Positions 1-6,755 of a DNA stretch of 14,064 nt are shown piece after piece. The DNA lies in contig DASZVN010000235.1 in assembly GCA_035547055.1 (NCBI GenBank), positions 1 through 14,064 on the forward strand, read 5' to 3'. Made by a program: the position numbers and the translations under genes. The notes beneath the pieces were generated by a model that saw only the letters and a program-made list of their open reading frames with translations, ran no database searches and was not told the origin of the DNA. The stretch is from DASZVN01 sp035547055. GTDB lineage: Bacteria; Pseudomonadota; Alphaproteobacteria; Rhizobiales; Methylopilaceae. Numbering within the stretch: the stretch's first letter is position 1; each line of letters starts with the position of its first letter.

Positions 1-339
1 CCGACAGACGCACTGGGGCCCGAAGGCGCCGTCATCCCCGAGGCGATCATCACCAAGGCGCCGAGCGCGGAGCTTCGCGACAACCAGCGCGACCAGGATT
101 CGCTCCCGCCCTACGACGTTCTCGACGCCATCCTCGAGCGCCTGGTCGAGCGCGAGAAGGGCGTACGCGACATCGTCGCCGAGGGCTACGACGAAGCCAC
201 CGTGCGCCGCGTCGAGCACCTTCTCTACGTCGCCGAGTTCAAGCGCCGCCAGGCTGCGCCGGGGGTCAAGGTGACGGTCCGCAATTTCGGCCGCGACCGC
301 CGCTACCCCATTACCAACGGCTTCCGGGACGGGCGGTAG
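1..339 (+). CDS. nadE: NAD+ synthetase, C-terminal part (5' end outside window)
   Basis: The 112 visible codons, open from the first base of the window to the TAG stop at 337-339, are the C-terminal end of an NAD+ synthetase. This enzyme amidates deamido-NAD+ to NAD+ with ATP in the cytosol, the last step of NAD biosynthesis. Recognisable pieces are the P-loop-distal motif 'PSAELRDNQRDQDSLPPYD' (about visible residues 21-39), a following helical stretch with 'EREKG', and the terminal 'EFKRRQAAPGVKVT' and 'FGRDRRYPITNGFRD' segments. The last two are typical of the glutamine-dependent two-domain bacterial form. The N-terminal glutaminase domain, if present, lies upstream and cannot be seen, so the glutamine-dependent assignment is inferred from the tail. 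An intrinsic terminator overlaps the stop codon, so transcription probably ends here rather than continuing into the next genes. Confidence 0.93.
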   Translation, partial: PTDALGPEGAVIPEAIITKAPSAELRDNQRDQDSLPPYDVLDAILERLVEREKGVRDIVAEGYDEATVRRVEHLLYVAEFKRRQAAPGVKVTVRNFGRDRRYPITNGFRDGR

Positions 340-348
340 CCCGTTTTT
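329..348 (+). terminator. Intrinsic terminator overlapping the nadE stop codon
   Basis: A perfect 6-bp stem ACGGGC (329-334) / GCCCGT (339-344) encloses a GGTA loop and is followed directly by TTTT (345-348), the hallmark of a rho-independent terminator. The nadE stop codon TAG lies across the loop and the start of the 3' arm. It implies that the downstream small genes and gltX need their own promoter. Confidence 0.72.
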
Positions 349-372
349 CGAGCATTTCGGGTGGATATCACT

Positions 373-378
373 TATATT
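373..378 (+). promoter_or_regulatory. Possible -10 element for the 409-2394 transcript
   Basis: TATATT stands in a short AT-rich patch between the nadE terminator and the ATG at 409, at a sensible distance for a leader of about 20-25 nt. No good -35 hexamer exists 16-18 bp upstream (the 17-bp position reads GAGCAT). The call rests on location, base composition and the need for a promoter after the terminator. Confidence 0.3.
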
Positions 379-408
379 GGACGTATCGGACGCTTGAGAG
401 AAAGACTC

Positions 409-606
409 ATGAGCAAGGGCAGCAAGGACTTCTTCACCGTCGCACGTGAGGAGCGGAGCGAGCGTTCCGGCGGGACCCGGGTCTTCACCAACGTTGACGT
501 TCCTGGTGTCGGCACCGCTCGGATGATCGATTCTCAGGTCTATCGTCGGGCTGTCGAAAGCGCCAACGCTGCCCTGCGCGACAAGCTCGCCAGCGTCAAG
601 AAATGA
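409..606 (+). CDS. Small soluble protein of unknown function (65 aa)
   Basis: I do not recognise this family. From the ATG at 409 it encodes 65 residues, strongly charged, with no signal peptide, membrane segment or cysteine. The first part (about residues 1-25) is Lys/Arg/Glu/Ser rich. The middle holds a short beta-like stretch ('TRVFTNVDVPGVGTARMID', about 24-42). The end is an amphipathic helix (about 44-63) finishing in KK. An in-frame GTG at 361 would add 16 residues, but it lies only 12 nt after the nadE terminator, upstream of the best -10 candidate, and has no ribosome binding site. The ATG at 409 is preceded by a GAGAAAG-like site, so I prefer 409. The stop overlaps the next start as ATGA (603-606), which indicates co-translation with the membrane protein. 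GC is much lower than in neighbouring genes. A partner, regulator or antitoxin-like role for the downstream protein is possible but is only inference. Confidence 0.72.
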   Translation: MSKGSKDFFTVAREERSERSGGTRVFTNVDVPGVGTARMIDSQVYRRAVESANAALRDKLASVKK

Positions 607-1034
607 CGCACAATCCGATTTTCGAGAAGTTCGTAGGAAACGAAAGTCCGGACGCAAACCACATCGAAGGCTTAATCGCTTACGGCCTGTATAAGGTCGC
701 AAAGCGCGAGTGGGCACAGGCGATCGCGGAGCGGGAGCATCGCCCACCGACCGCCGAGGAGCTACAGGCTTATATCGCGACGTGGACGCTCTCGCAGCTC
801 GAAGGCAAGCGAAAGGAGGCGTCGGATCTCCTTGCGCGATTCTCTCGTGTCGTCATCGAAGCGGCGAAACCGGAAATTCGCGAAGACGCCCTTCGGGGCC
901 GCTTTTGGACGACTGTTTGGCAGGCGATCTTTGCGAACGCGCTCTACACCGTCTTCCTGATCGCCATCGCGTTTATCCTGTCGATTGCCGGCATCGACAT
1001 TCTTGGCATCTTCACGCGGCTGCGCGGCGGCTAG
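603..1034 (+). CDS. Small protein with C-terminal membrane anchor, unknown function (143 aa)
   Basis: Function unknown. Residues 1-100 are cytosolic, hydrophilic and mostly helical. They include a conserved-looking segment 'EGLIAYGLYKVAKREWAQ' (about 22-39) and a second helical stretch around 50-95. Residues about 105-135 form one strongly hydrophobic helix ('ALYTVFLIAIAFILSIAGID') ending in a short positively charged tail (RLRGG). This suggests a tail-anchored protein with its N-terminal domain in the cytoplasm. I have an impression of similar proteins (short 'NPIFEKFVG' start, 'GLIAYGLYK' motif, one terminal membrane helix) recurring in scattered bacterial genomes without a known role, but I cannot name a family. 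The start overlaps the preceding gene (ATGA) and lacks its own ribosome binding site, so translation is probably coupled. gltX begins 4 nt after the stop. Base composition is lower in GC than nadE or gltX, consistent with acquisition together with the 65-aa gene. Confidence 0.8.
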   Translation: MTHNPIFEKFVGNESPDANHIEGLIAYGLYKVAKREWAQAIAEREHRPPTAEELQAYIATWTLSQLEGKRKEASDLLARFSRVVIEAAKPEIREDALRGRFWTTVWQAIFANALYTVFLIAIAFILSIAGIDILGIFTRLRGG

Positions 1035-1038
1035 CACC

Positions 1039-2394
1039 GTGTCTGTCACCGTCCGCTTCGCGCCGTCGCCGACCGGGCGGCTGCATCTCGGCAATGCCCG
1101 CACGGCGCTGCTCAACTGGTGCTTCGCGCGGAAGCGTGGCGGCCGCTTCGTCCTGCGCTTTGACGACACCGACCGGGCGCGTTCACGCGCCGAATACGCC
1201 GAGGGGATCGCCGCCGACCTCGATTGGCTCGGCATCCGGCCGGACGCGGTCGTCCGCCAGTCGCAGCGGCTCGACCGCTATGCCGAGGCGGCAGAGCGGC
1301 TGAAGGCCTCCGGCCGGCTCTACCCCTGCTACGAGACCGAGGCCGAGCTGGAGCGGAGCCGCCGCCTCGCCCGCGCCGCCCACCGCCCGCCGGTCTACGA
1401 CCGCGCCGCGCTGAAGCTGACCGCTGCCGACCGCGTCCGGCTGGAGGCCGAGGGCCGCCTGCCGCACTGGCGCTTCCTGCTGGAGAGTGGCCGCGCCGCC
1501 TGGGACGACCTCGTGCGCGGGCCGCAGGAAATCGACCTCGCCAACCTGTCGGACCCGGTGGTGATCCGCGAGGACGGCACCCCGCTCTACAGCTTCACCA
1601 GCGTCGTCGACGACGCCGAGCTCGGCATCACCCATGTCATCCGCGGCGAGGACCACGTCACCAACACCGCCGCCCAGCTCGGAATGTTCGCCGCGCTCGG
1701 CGCGCCGGCGCCGGCCTTCGGGCACCACAATCTTCTCGTGGCTGCCTCCGGCGCGGGGCTATCGAAACGGGAGGGCAGCCTCTCGCTCGGGATGCTCCGC
1801 GAGGAGGGCTTCGAGCCGCAGGCCGTCGCGGCGCTGGCGACGCTCACCGGCTCGGCCGAGGCGGTGCGGCCGGTCGCCGATCTGGACGAACTGACGGCGC
1901 TGGTCGATCTCGCCCGCCTGTCGCGGGCGCCGGCCCATATCGACGAAGCCGAGCTCGCCGGCGTCAACGCCAAGATCGTGCACGAGCTGCCCTTCGCGGC
2001 GGTGTCCTCGCGCTTCGCAGCCTGGCAAGTCGGCGGCGACCGGGGCGAGCCATTCTGGCTGGCGGTGCGGGGCAATTGCGGCCGCGTCGCCGATGCGCGC
2101 GCCTGGTGGGAGGTCGTCGCCGGCGAGATCGCGCCCTCGCCAGCGGACTCGGCGCTCGCGGCCGCGGCGCTCACGTTGCTGCCCGCTGCTCCGTGGGACG
2201 CCGCCACCTGGCGCGCCTGGACCGGGTCCGTCGGCGCGGCGACGGGCCGCCGCGGGCGCGACCTCTACCACCCGCTGCGGCTGGCGCTGACCGGCCGCGA
2301 CTCCGGTCCCGAGCTCGCGGCCCTGCTACCGTTGATCGGCCCTGAGCGGGCGCGCCGACGCCTCAGTGCAGCGGCGCAAGCGGCGCGCTCGTAA
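1039..2394 (+). CDS. gltX: Glutamyl-tRNA synthetase (alphaproteobacterial second-type paralogue)
   Basis: This is a cytosolic class I aminoacyl-tRNA synthetase of 451 aa that charges tRNA(Glu), or tRNA(Gln) for GatCAB transamidation, with glutamate. The start is the GTG at 1039, which places 'VTVRFAPSPTGRLHLGN' at the N-terminus as in the family. An ATG at 985 would overlap the previous gene and add unrelated residues. Visible motifs are the HIGH-type HLGN at 16-19, 'LRFDDTD' at 39-45, 'IRGEDHVTNT' at 201-210 and the KMSKS-type LSKRE at 241-245 in 'GLSKREGSLSL'. A C-terminal helical anticodon-binding region follows, so it is a full synthetase and not the truncated glutamyl-Q enzyme. The SKREGSLS loop and the 'LYPCYET' segment resemble the second GluRS type found in many alphaproteobacteria that lack GlnRS. 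tRNA specificity cannot be read from sequence. No clear ribosome binding site precedes the GTG, and coupling with the gene ending 4 nt upstream is likely. The 3' end overlaps the opposing DUF2865 gene by 32 bp. Confidence 0.92.
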   Translation: MSVTVRFAPSPTGRLHLGNARTALLNWCFARKRGGRFVLRFDDTDRARSRAEYAEGIAADLDWLGIRPDAVVRQSQRLDRYAEAAERLKASGRLYPCYETEAELERSRRLARAAHRPPVYDRAALKLTAADRVRLEAEGRLPHWRFLLESGRAAWDDLVRGPQEIDLANLSDPVVIREDGTPLYSFTSVVDDAELGITHVIRGEDHVTNTAAQLGMFAALGAPAPAFGHHNLLVAASGAGLSKREGSLSLGMLREEGFEPQAVAALATLTGSAEAVRPVADLDELTALVDLARLSRAPAHIDEAELAGVNAKIVHELPFAAVSSRFAAWQVGGDRGEPFWLAVRGNCGRVADARAWWEVVAGEIAPSPADSALAAAALTLLPAAPWDAATWRAWTGSVGAATGRRGRDLYHPLRLALTGRDSGPELAALLPLIGPERARRRLSAAAQAARS

Positions 2395-3436
2395 CGTCGT
2401 CGTCATCGTCTCCGCCGCCGAGGCCGGGCGGCGGCGCCTCGTCGGCCACGCCGGCATCGTCGACCGCGCGCGGCACCCGGCGCGCGTTCTGGCCGCGGCG
2501 CGGTGGCGGGCTCGACGCGCCCGGGTCGGCGACGATCGGGCTGCCCGCCCCGCGGTTGCCGGCGGACTGATCGCCGTGGAGGCCGGTATCGGCTCCGGCC
2601 AAGGCCTGCGCCCAGGTCTCGCCGGCCGGCTTGCAGGACAGGCCCTCGACATATTTCTTCTGGTAGAGGAAGGCGTTGGGCAGGTCCTTGTACGGCTCGC
2701 CATTGACCGAGACGGCGTCGGCGATCGAGCCGCCGGGGTTCGGGTAGGCGAACAGCTCGGCCTGGGTGCCGGGGCAGGTGCGACGGCAGATCGCCGCGTC
2801 GCGCTCGAAATTGGCGCGGCTGGTGGCGAAGCTGATGGGATAGAAGAAGCCGTCGCCGAGGCGGACGCAGACGGTGCGATAGGTCGAGGATTGCGGCGGC
2901 GCCTGCTCCTCCGGCAAGGTGACCGGGCCGTTCGGCTGCGGCGCCTGCTGCTCTCCGCCGCCCCCGCCGCCGAACAGGAAATCGAACAGGCCGCGCCGCC
3001 GCGGCGCTACCGCCGGCTGGGTCGCGCCGCCGCCGCAGCCGTTCTGCTGGAGCGCCGCGATCACGTCGTCGCGCCGGGCGGCGATGCGGGGGTCGACGGC
3101 GCCGCCGCCGCGGCCCGACAGCGCCCGCAGGTTCTGCTGCATCTGGGCGATGCGGTCCTGCACCTCGGGGCATTCGGGCGCGGGCGACGGCCCGAACAGG
3201 AAGCCGCCCCCGCCGCAATGCATCGACCCGGCAATCTGCCGGGCGCGGGCGAGCTCGTAGCGCTGGCGCTCGATGGCGGCGCGATAGCGCGGGTCCGGTC
3301 CGGAGGCGGCGTTCAGCCGGGCGAGCTCGTTCTGCAGCGCGACGCAGGCCGGCGGCAGCGGCTGGGCGGCAGCCGCCGCCGCACCGAGCCCCCAGGCGGC
3401 CATCGTCATCGCAGCCAGACGCCAGAGCCGACCCAT
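2363..3436 (-). CDS. Secreted DUF2865-domain protein
   Basis: This is a 357-aa exported protein of unknown role. The start chosen is the ATG whose complement is at 3434-3436. It is preceded by a GGGAAG ribosome binding site and opens a clean signal peptide (MGRLWRLAAMTMAAWGLGAA, then AAAAQP, cleavage near residue 24). A start 93 bp upstream would put 31 residues in front of it. Residues 27-135 are helical with heptad-like Gln/Arg/Leu patterns and scattered cysteines (31, 74, 89, 134). Residues 145-185 are a Gly/Pro/Gln-rich linker with 'RRRGLFDFLFG'. Residues about 186-268 match DUF2865 as I know it: 'YRTVCVRLGDGFFYPISF', paired cysteines at 217 and 221, 'YPNPGG', and 'LPNAFLYQKKYVEGLSCKP'. 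The tail (275-357) is low complexity, with 'GGGDDDDD' near 340-347. The family is found largely in alphaproteobacteria, and the cysteines suggest a disulfide-stabilised periplasmic protein. It converges on gltX, and the last 32 bp of the two genes overlap. Confidence 0.85.
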   Translation of the reverse strand: MGRLWRLAAMTMAAWGLGAAAAAAQPLPPACVALQNELARLNAASGPDPRYRAAIERQRYELARARQIAGSMHCGGGGFLFGPSPAPECPEVQDRIAQMQQNLRALSGRGGGAVDPRIAARRDDVIAALQQNGCGGGATQPAVAPRRRGLFDFLFGGGGGGEQQAPQPNGPVTLPEEQAPPQSSTYRTVCVRLGDGFFYPISFATSRANFERDAAICRRTCPGTQAELFAYPNPGGSIADAVSVNGEPYKDLPNAFLYQKKYVEGLSCKPAGETWAQALAGADTGLHGDQSAGNRGAGSPIVADPGASSPPPRRGQNARRVPRAVDDAGVADEAPPPGLGGGDDDDDVTSAPLAPLH

Positions 3437-3543
3437 TCCGCTTCCCGATCCTCGCTTGCCGGCCAGATGCCGGATGCGCTCGAAACAACAGGCGAATCCG
3501 GCCGAAGTGTGAAGCGAATCAACGCCCACCGCCAGCCGGCCGC

Positions 3544-3572
3544 TTGACGCCGACGGCCTCTACCCCCATTGT
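3544..3572 (+). promoter_or_regulatory. Possible promoter upstream of cysS
   Basis: TTGACG (3544-3549) and CATTGT (3567-3572) are separated by 17 bp, a sigma70-like arrangement matching consensus at about 8 of 12 positions. It would give a leader of roughly 140 nt before the GTG of cysS at 3722. A nearby AT-rich patch at 3611-3623 (CATTAT) is an alternative -10 without a convincing -35. The 285-bp divergent gap 3437-3721 should contain promoters for both cysS and the DUF2865 gene. I found no convincing minus-strand pair. Confidence 0.25.
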
Positions 3573-3721
3573 CCGCCGCCATGAAGGCCAATTCGTGCAG
3601 CCTTTGCCGAATTCTCATTATTTGCGGCTAGCCCTCACGCCGGCCGTGGCCGCTTCCGCCTGACCTCATTCCCAGTCGCGATCGCGGACGCCCCGGCCGG
3701 CAGGCCTGGCAGGAGACGATC

Positions 3722-5146
3722 GTGACGTTGCGCCTCACCAATACGCTGACCCACGCCAAGGAGGACTTCGTCCCCCTCGATCCGGCGCATGTGCGCATGT
3801 ATGTCTGCGGGCCGACGGTCTACGACCGCGCCCATATCGGCAACGCCCGGCCGCTGATCGTCTTCGACGTGCTGTTCCGGCTGCTGCGCCACCTCTATGG
3901 CGAGGGAGCGGTGACCTATGTCCGCAACCTCACCGACGTCGACGACAAGATCAACGCCCGCGCCGCCGAGCGCGGCATCCTGATCCGCGAGCTGACCGAG
4001 GAGACCACCCGCATCTTCCACGAGGATGCGGCGGCGCTGGGCTGCCTCGCGCCGACAATCGAGCCGCGCGCGACCGACCACATCGCCGAGATGCGCGAGA
4101 TGATCGAGCGGCTGATCGCCCGCGGCGTCGCCTATGTCGCCGAGGACCACGTGCTGTTCTCGGTCACCGCCATGGAGCGGCTGCCGAACGTGCCGCGCTA
4201 CGGTGCCTTGGCGCGCCGGACGCTCGACGAGATGCTCGCCGGCGCGCGGGTCGAAGTCGCCCCCTACAAGCGCGACGCGATGGACTTCGTCCTGTGGAAG
4301 CCGTCGAAGCCGGGCGAGCCCGGCTGGGACAGCCCCGCCGGCATCGCGGTGCCCGGCCGCCCGGGATGGCACCTCGAGTGCTCGGCGATGTCGTGGCGCC
4401 ACCTGGTCGCGGCCTTCGCCGGCCGCCTCGCCTGCGATCCGGCCGAGGCGGAGGCCTTCGACCTCCACGGTGGCGGCATCGACCTGGTCTTTCCCCACCA
4501 TGAGAACGAGATCGCCCAGTCCTGCTGCGCGCTCGACAGCCCGGTGATGGCCCGATACTGGCTGCACAACGGCTTCCTGCAGGTCGAAGGCGAGAAGATG
4601 TCGAAGTCGCTCGGCAACTTCGTGACGATCCGCGAGCTTCTGAACAACTGGCACGGCGACGTGATCCGTCTCGCAATGCTGCAGACCCACTACCGCCAGC
4701 CGATCAACTGGACGGTGAAGGGGCTGGAGGAGGCCGAGCGGGCACTGGCGGCGTGGTTCGACGCCGCGGCGGACGAGGCGGAGCCGCGTCCGGCGCCGGC
4801 GGTGCTGGCGGCGCTGGAGGACGACCTCAACACCCCGCAGATGATCGCCGAGCTGCACGCGCTCCGCGGCCGCGCCGGACACAAGGCGCTCGCCGGCTCG
4901 CTGGCGTTCCTCGGCTTCCGCGCCGCCGCGTTCGAGGACTGGCGCGACAGCCGCGCGCCCGAGCCCGCGCTTCCGGCCGCCGAGATCGAAGCCCGTCTCG
5001 CCGCCCGCCTCGCCGCCCGCAAGGCCAGGGACTTCGCCGAGGCCGACCGCATCCGCGACGCCCTCGCCGCGCTCGGCATCGCGCTCAAGGACAGCCGCGA
5101 TCCCGCGACCGGCGAGTTCGTCACCACCTGGGAAGTCGCGCGCTGA
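3722..5146 (+). CDS. cysS: Cysteinyl-tRNA synthetase
   Basis: This is a 474-aa cytosolic class I synthetase attaching cysteine to tRNA(Cys). It starts at GTG 3722 with AGGAG at 3711-3715, 6 nt upstream. Motifs in order: 'MYVCGPTVYDRAHIGN', with zinc-ligand Cys29 and HIGH-type HIGN at 38-41; 'NLTDVDDKI' at 69-77; 'WHLECSAMS' at 216-224, with zinc-ligand Cys220; 'FPHHENEIAQS' at 257-267, whose His259 and Glu263 complete the zinc site; and KMSKS at 292-296. By homology with the E. coli enzyme all four zinc ligands are present, so it should be active. One oddity is that 27 residues separate Cys220 from the Asp of 'FDLHGGG', against 13 in E. coli as I recall it. This is an insertion of about 14 residues (around 229-244, 'AFAGRLACDPAEAEA') beside the zinc and active site. 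The TGATG overlap with the next gene makes cysS the head of a four-gene operon. Confidence 0.96.
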   Translation: MTLRLTNTLTHAKEDFVPLDPAHVRMYVCGPTVYDRAHIGNARPLIVFDVLFRLLRHLYGEGAVTYVRNLTDVDDKINARAAERGILIRELTEETTRIFHEDAAALGCLAPTIEPRATDHIAEMREMIERLIARGVAYVAEDHVLFSVTAMERLPNVPRYGALARRTLDEMLAGARVEVAPYKRDAMDFVLWKPSKPGEPGWDSPAGIAVPGRPGWHLECSAMSWRHLVAAFAGRLACDPAEAEAFDLHGGGIDLVFPHHENEIAQSCCALDSPVMARYWLHNGFLQVEGEKMSKSLGNFVTIRELLNNWHGDVIRLAMLQTHYRQPINWTVKGLEEAERALAAWFDAAADEAEPRPAPAVLAALEDDLNTPQMIAELHALRGRAGHKALAGSLAFLGFRAAAFEDWRDSRAPEPALPAAEIEARLAARLAARKARDFAEADRIRDALAALGIALKDSRDPATGEFVTTWEVAR

Positions 5147-5649
5147 TGGCCGAGGCCTTTCCCAAGCTCGCGCTGCGGCCGTTCCTGCCGGCGGACGGCC
5201 CGCTCGTCGCCGACATCTTTCGCGAGAGCATCGCCGAGCTGACCGGCGACGACTACAGCGAGGCCCAGCAGGAGGCCTGGTCGGCCGCCGCCGACGATGA
5301 GCGCGGCTTCGCGGCCAGGCTCGCCAAGGCGACGACGCTGATCGCAACGCTGGGCGGATCGCCGGTCGGCTTCGGCTCGCTCGAGGCGCCGGACCATATC
5401 GGCATGCTCTACGTCCACCCGGCGATGGCACGCCAGGGCGTCGGCACGATGCTGCTCGACGCGCTGGAAAAGCTGGCCGGCGCCCGCGGCGCCAAGCGCC
5501 TCACCGTCGAGGCGAGCGACAGCGCGCGGACGTTCTTCGAGACCAAGGGCTACCAGCCGCAGCAGCGCAACTCGGTGTCCCGGGGCGGCGAGTGGCTCGC
5601 CAACACCACCATGCGCAAGGACCTCGCCGCGCCCGAGCGGCCGCGATAG
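5146..5649 (+). CDS. GNAT-family N-acetyltransferase
   Basis: This 167-aa protein of the Gcn5-related acetyltransferase fold transfers the acetyl group of acetyl-CoA to an amine that the sequence does not reveal. The N-terminal strand and helices are 'LRPFLPADGPLVADIFRESI' (10-29). Residues 74-91 hold 'VGFGSLE' and 'IGMLYVHP', the beta4-beta5 core. The acetyl-CoA pyrophosphate loop (motif A, Q/R-x-x-G-x-G) is 'RQGVGT' at 96-101, followed by the 'MLLDALEKLA' helix. 'LTVEASDSARTFFETKGY' (119-136) is the usual beta6-helix-FYxxxGF end. Length fits a single-domain GNAT. The ATG overlaps the cysS stop as TGATG (5144-5148), so it is probably co-translated. GNAT genes near tRNA synthetases have many possible targets, and I would not infer a role in translation from position alone. 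Confidence 0.87.
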   Translation: MAEAFPKLALRPFLPADGPLVADIFRESIAELTGDDYSEAQQEAWSAAADDERGFAARLAKATTLIATLGGSPVGFGSLEAPDHIGMLYVHPAMARQGVGTMLLDALEKLAGARGAKRLTVEASDSARTFFETKGYQPQQRNSVSRGGEWLANTTMRKDLAAPERPR

Positions 5650-5661
5650 GCCCCGGCGGGC

Positions 5662-5675
5662 GGAGGGGAGGAAGG
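5662..5675 (+). promoter_or_regulatory. Strong purine-rich ribosome binding site for the LLM oxidoreductase
   Basis: GGAGGGGAGGAAGG precedes the ATG at 5679 and contains two overlapping Shine-Dalgarno-like matches. This decides the start at 5679 over an in-frame ATG at 5592 that lies inside the acetyltransferase gene. Confidence 0.7.
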
Positions 5676-5678
5676 CAG

Positions 5679-6755
5679 ATGGAATTCGGCTATTTCACGC
5701 TGAGCGACAACCACTACGCGAACAATCCGCGCAGCGCGAACCAGTTCGTCGCCGACATCCTCGACGAGGCGGTCCACGCCGAGACGCTGGGCTACCGCTC
5801 GGCCTGGATCGGCGAACATCACTTCAACTCGCTCGGCGTCCTGTCGTGCCCGGACCTCGTGCTGGCGGCGGTCGCGGCCCGCACCGAGCGCATCCGCCTC
5901 GCGCCCGCGATCACGGTGCTGCCGCTCCACCACCCGATCCGGGTCGCCGAGCAATGGGCGACGCTCGACCTCATCTCCGGCGGCCGGGTCGACTGGGCCG
6001 CCGGCCGCGGCTATGACCGCCGCGAATACGAGCCGTTCCGGGTCGATTTCGACGACAACCAGGGCATCTTCGAGGAGGGGATGGAGCTGGTGCGCCGGCT
6101 CTGGAGCGCGCGGGGCGAGCGGGTCAGCCACCACGGCCGGCACTACCAGTTCGACGGCGTCCGCATCACGCCGCAGCCGGTGCAGGACCCGATCCCGATC
6201 TATGTCGCCTCGTTCTCGAAGCCCTCGATCGAGCTGGCGGCCCGGCTCGGCTGCGGGCTCGTGGTCGCGCCCTTCGCGGCGGCGATGAGCTTCGGCGGGC
6301 TCCGCGAGGTCGCCGACCTCTACCACGAGAGCTGCGCCAAGGCGGGCACCGCACCGCAGCGGCTGATCTGCAGCTACTTCACCCATTTCGCCGACAATCC
6401 GGCCGAGGAGACCGCCCAGCGCGCCCGCCAGATCCGCTACTACAAGGAGTGCGTGATCCCGGCGTTCCCGAGCGATCCCAAGACGGCGCCGCCGAGCTAT
6501 CGCTACTTCATCGGCATGGTCGAGCGGCTGCAGCAGGTGAAGCCCGAGGACCTCACAGAGAACTCGGTCCTCCTCGGCTCGTCGGCTCAGATCGTCGACA
6601 CTTTGAAGAAGGTCGAGGCGGCCGGGTTCGACGAGGTCATCCTCTACTTCAACGTCGGCATGAAGCCACACGGGCAAGTGATGGACGAAATGGCGTGTTT
6701 CGCCGCCGAGGTCGCGCCCTCCTTCGCACCCTCGGCTGCACGGAGGGCCGGCTGA
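5679..6755 (+). CDS. LLM-class (luciferase-like) flavin-dependent oxidoreductase
   Basis: This 358-aa enzyme has the bacterial-luciferase TIM-barrel fold, a family of FMN- or F420-dependent monooxygenases and oxidoreductases. The substrate is not evident. Diagnostic stretches are 'MEFGYFTLSDNHY' (1-13); 'SAWIGEHHF', where the His pair follows the Glu typical of alkanal and nitrilotriacetate-type monooxygenases; 'RIRLAPAITVLPLHHPIRVAEQWATLDLISGGR', the core barrel signature; and 'GRGYDRREYEPF', the flavin phosphate-binding region. A C-terminal segment 'GSSAQIVDTLKKVEAAGFDEVILYFN' also matches the family. Membership is secure, and specificity to one reaction such as alkanesulfonate or amine oxidation would be a guess. 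It lies in the cysS operon, 29 nt after the acetyltransferase, and its stop overlaps the start of the citramalate synthase gene as TGATG, so the two are probably translated together. Confidence 0.9.
   Translation: MEFGYFTLSDNHYANNPRSANQFVADILDEAVHAETLGYRSAWIGEHHFNSLGVLSCPDLVLAAVAARTERIRLAPAITVLPLHHPIRVAEQWATLDLISGGRVDWAAGRGYDRREYEPFRVDFDDNQGIFEEGMELVRRLWSARGERVSHHGRHYQFDGVRITPQPVQDPIPIYVASFSKPSIELAARLGCGLVVAPFAAAMSFGGLREVADLYHESCAKAGTAPQRLICSYFTHFADNPAEETAQRARQIRYYKECVIPAFPSDPKTAPPSYRYFIGMVERLQQVKPEDLTENSVLLGSSAQIVDTLKKVEAAGFDEVILYFNVGMKPHGQVMDEMACFAAEVAPSFAPSAARRAG

Noticed and set aside
361..408. GTG at 361 as the start of the first small gene (81 aa)
   Set aside because: It lies just behind the nadE terminator, before the most likely -10 element, and has no ribosome binding site. 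The ATG at 409 has one.
3635..5431. A 598-codon open frame on the minus strand opposite cysS and the acetyltransferase
   Set aside because: It spans two well-supported plus-strand genes and has low-complexity Arg/Gly/Ala composition. It is not supported as a gene.
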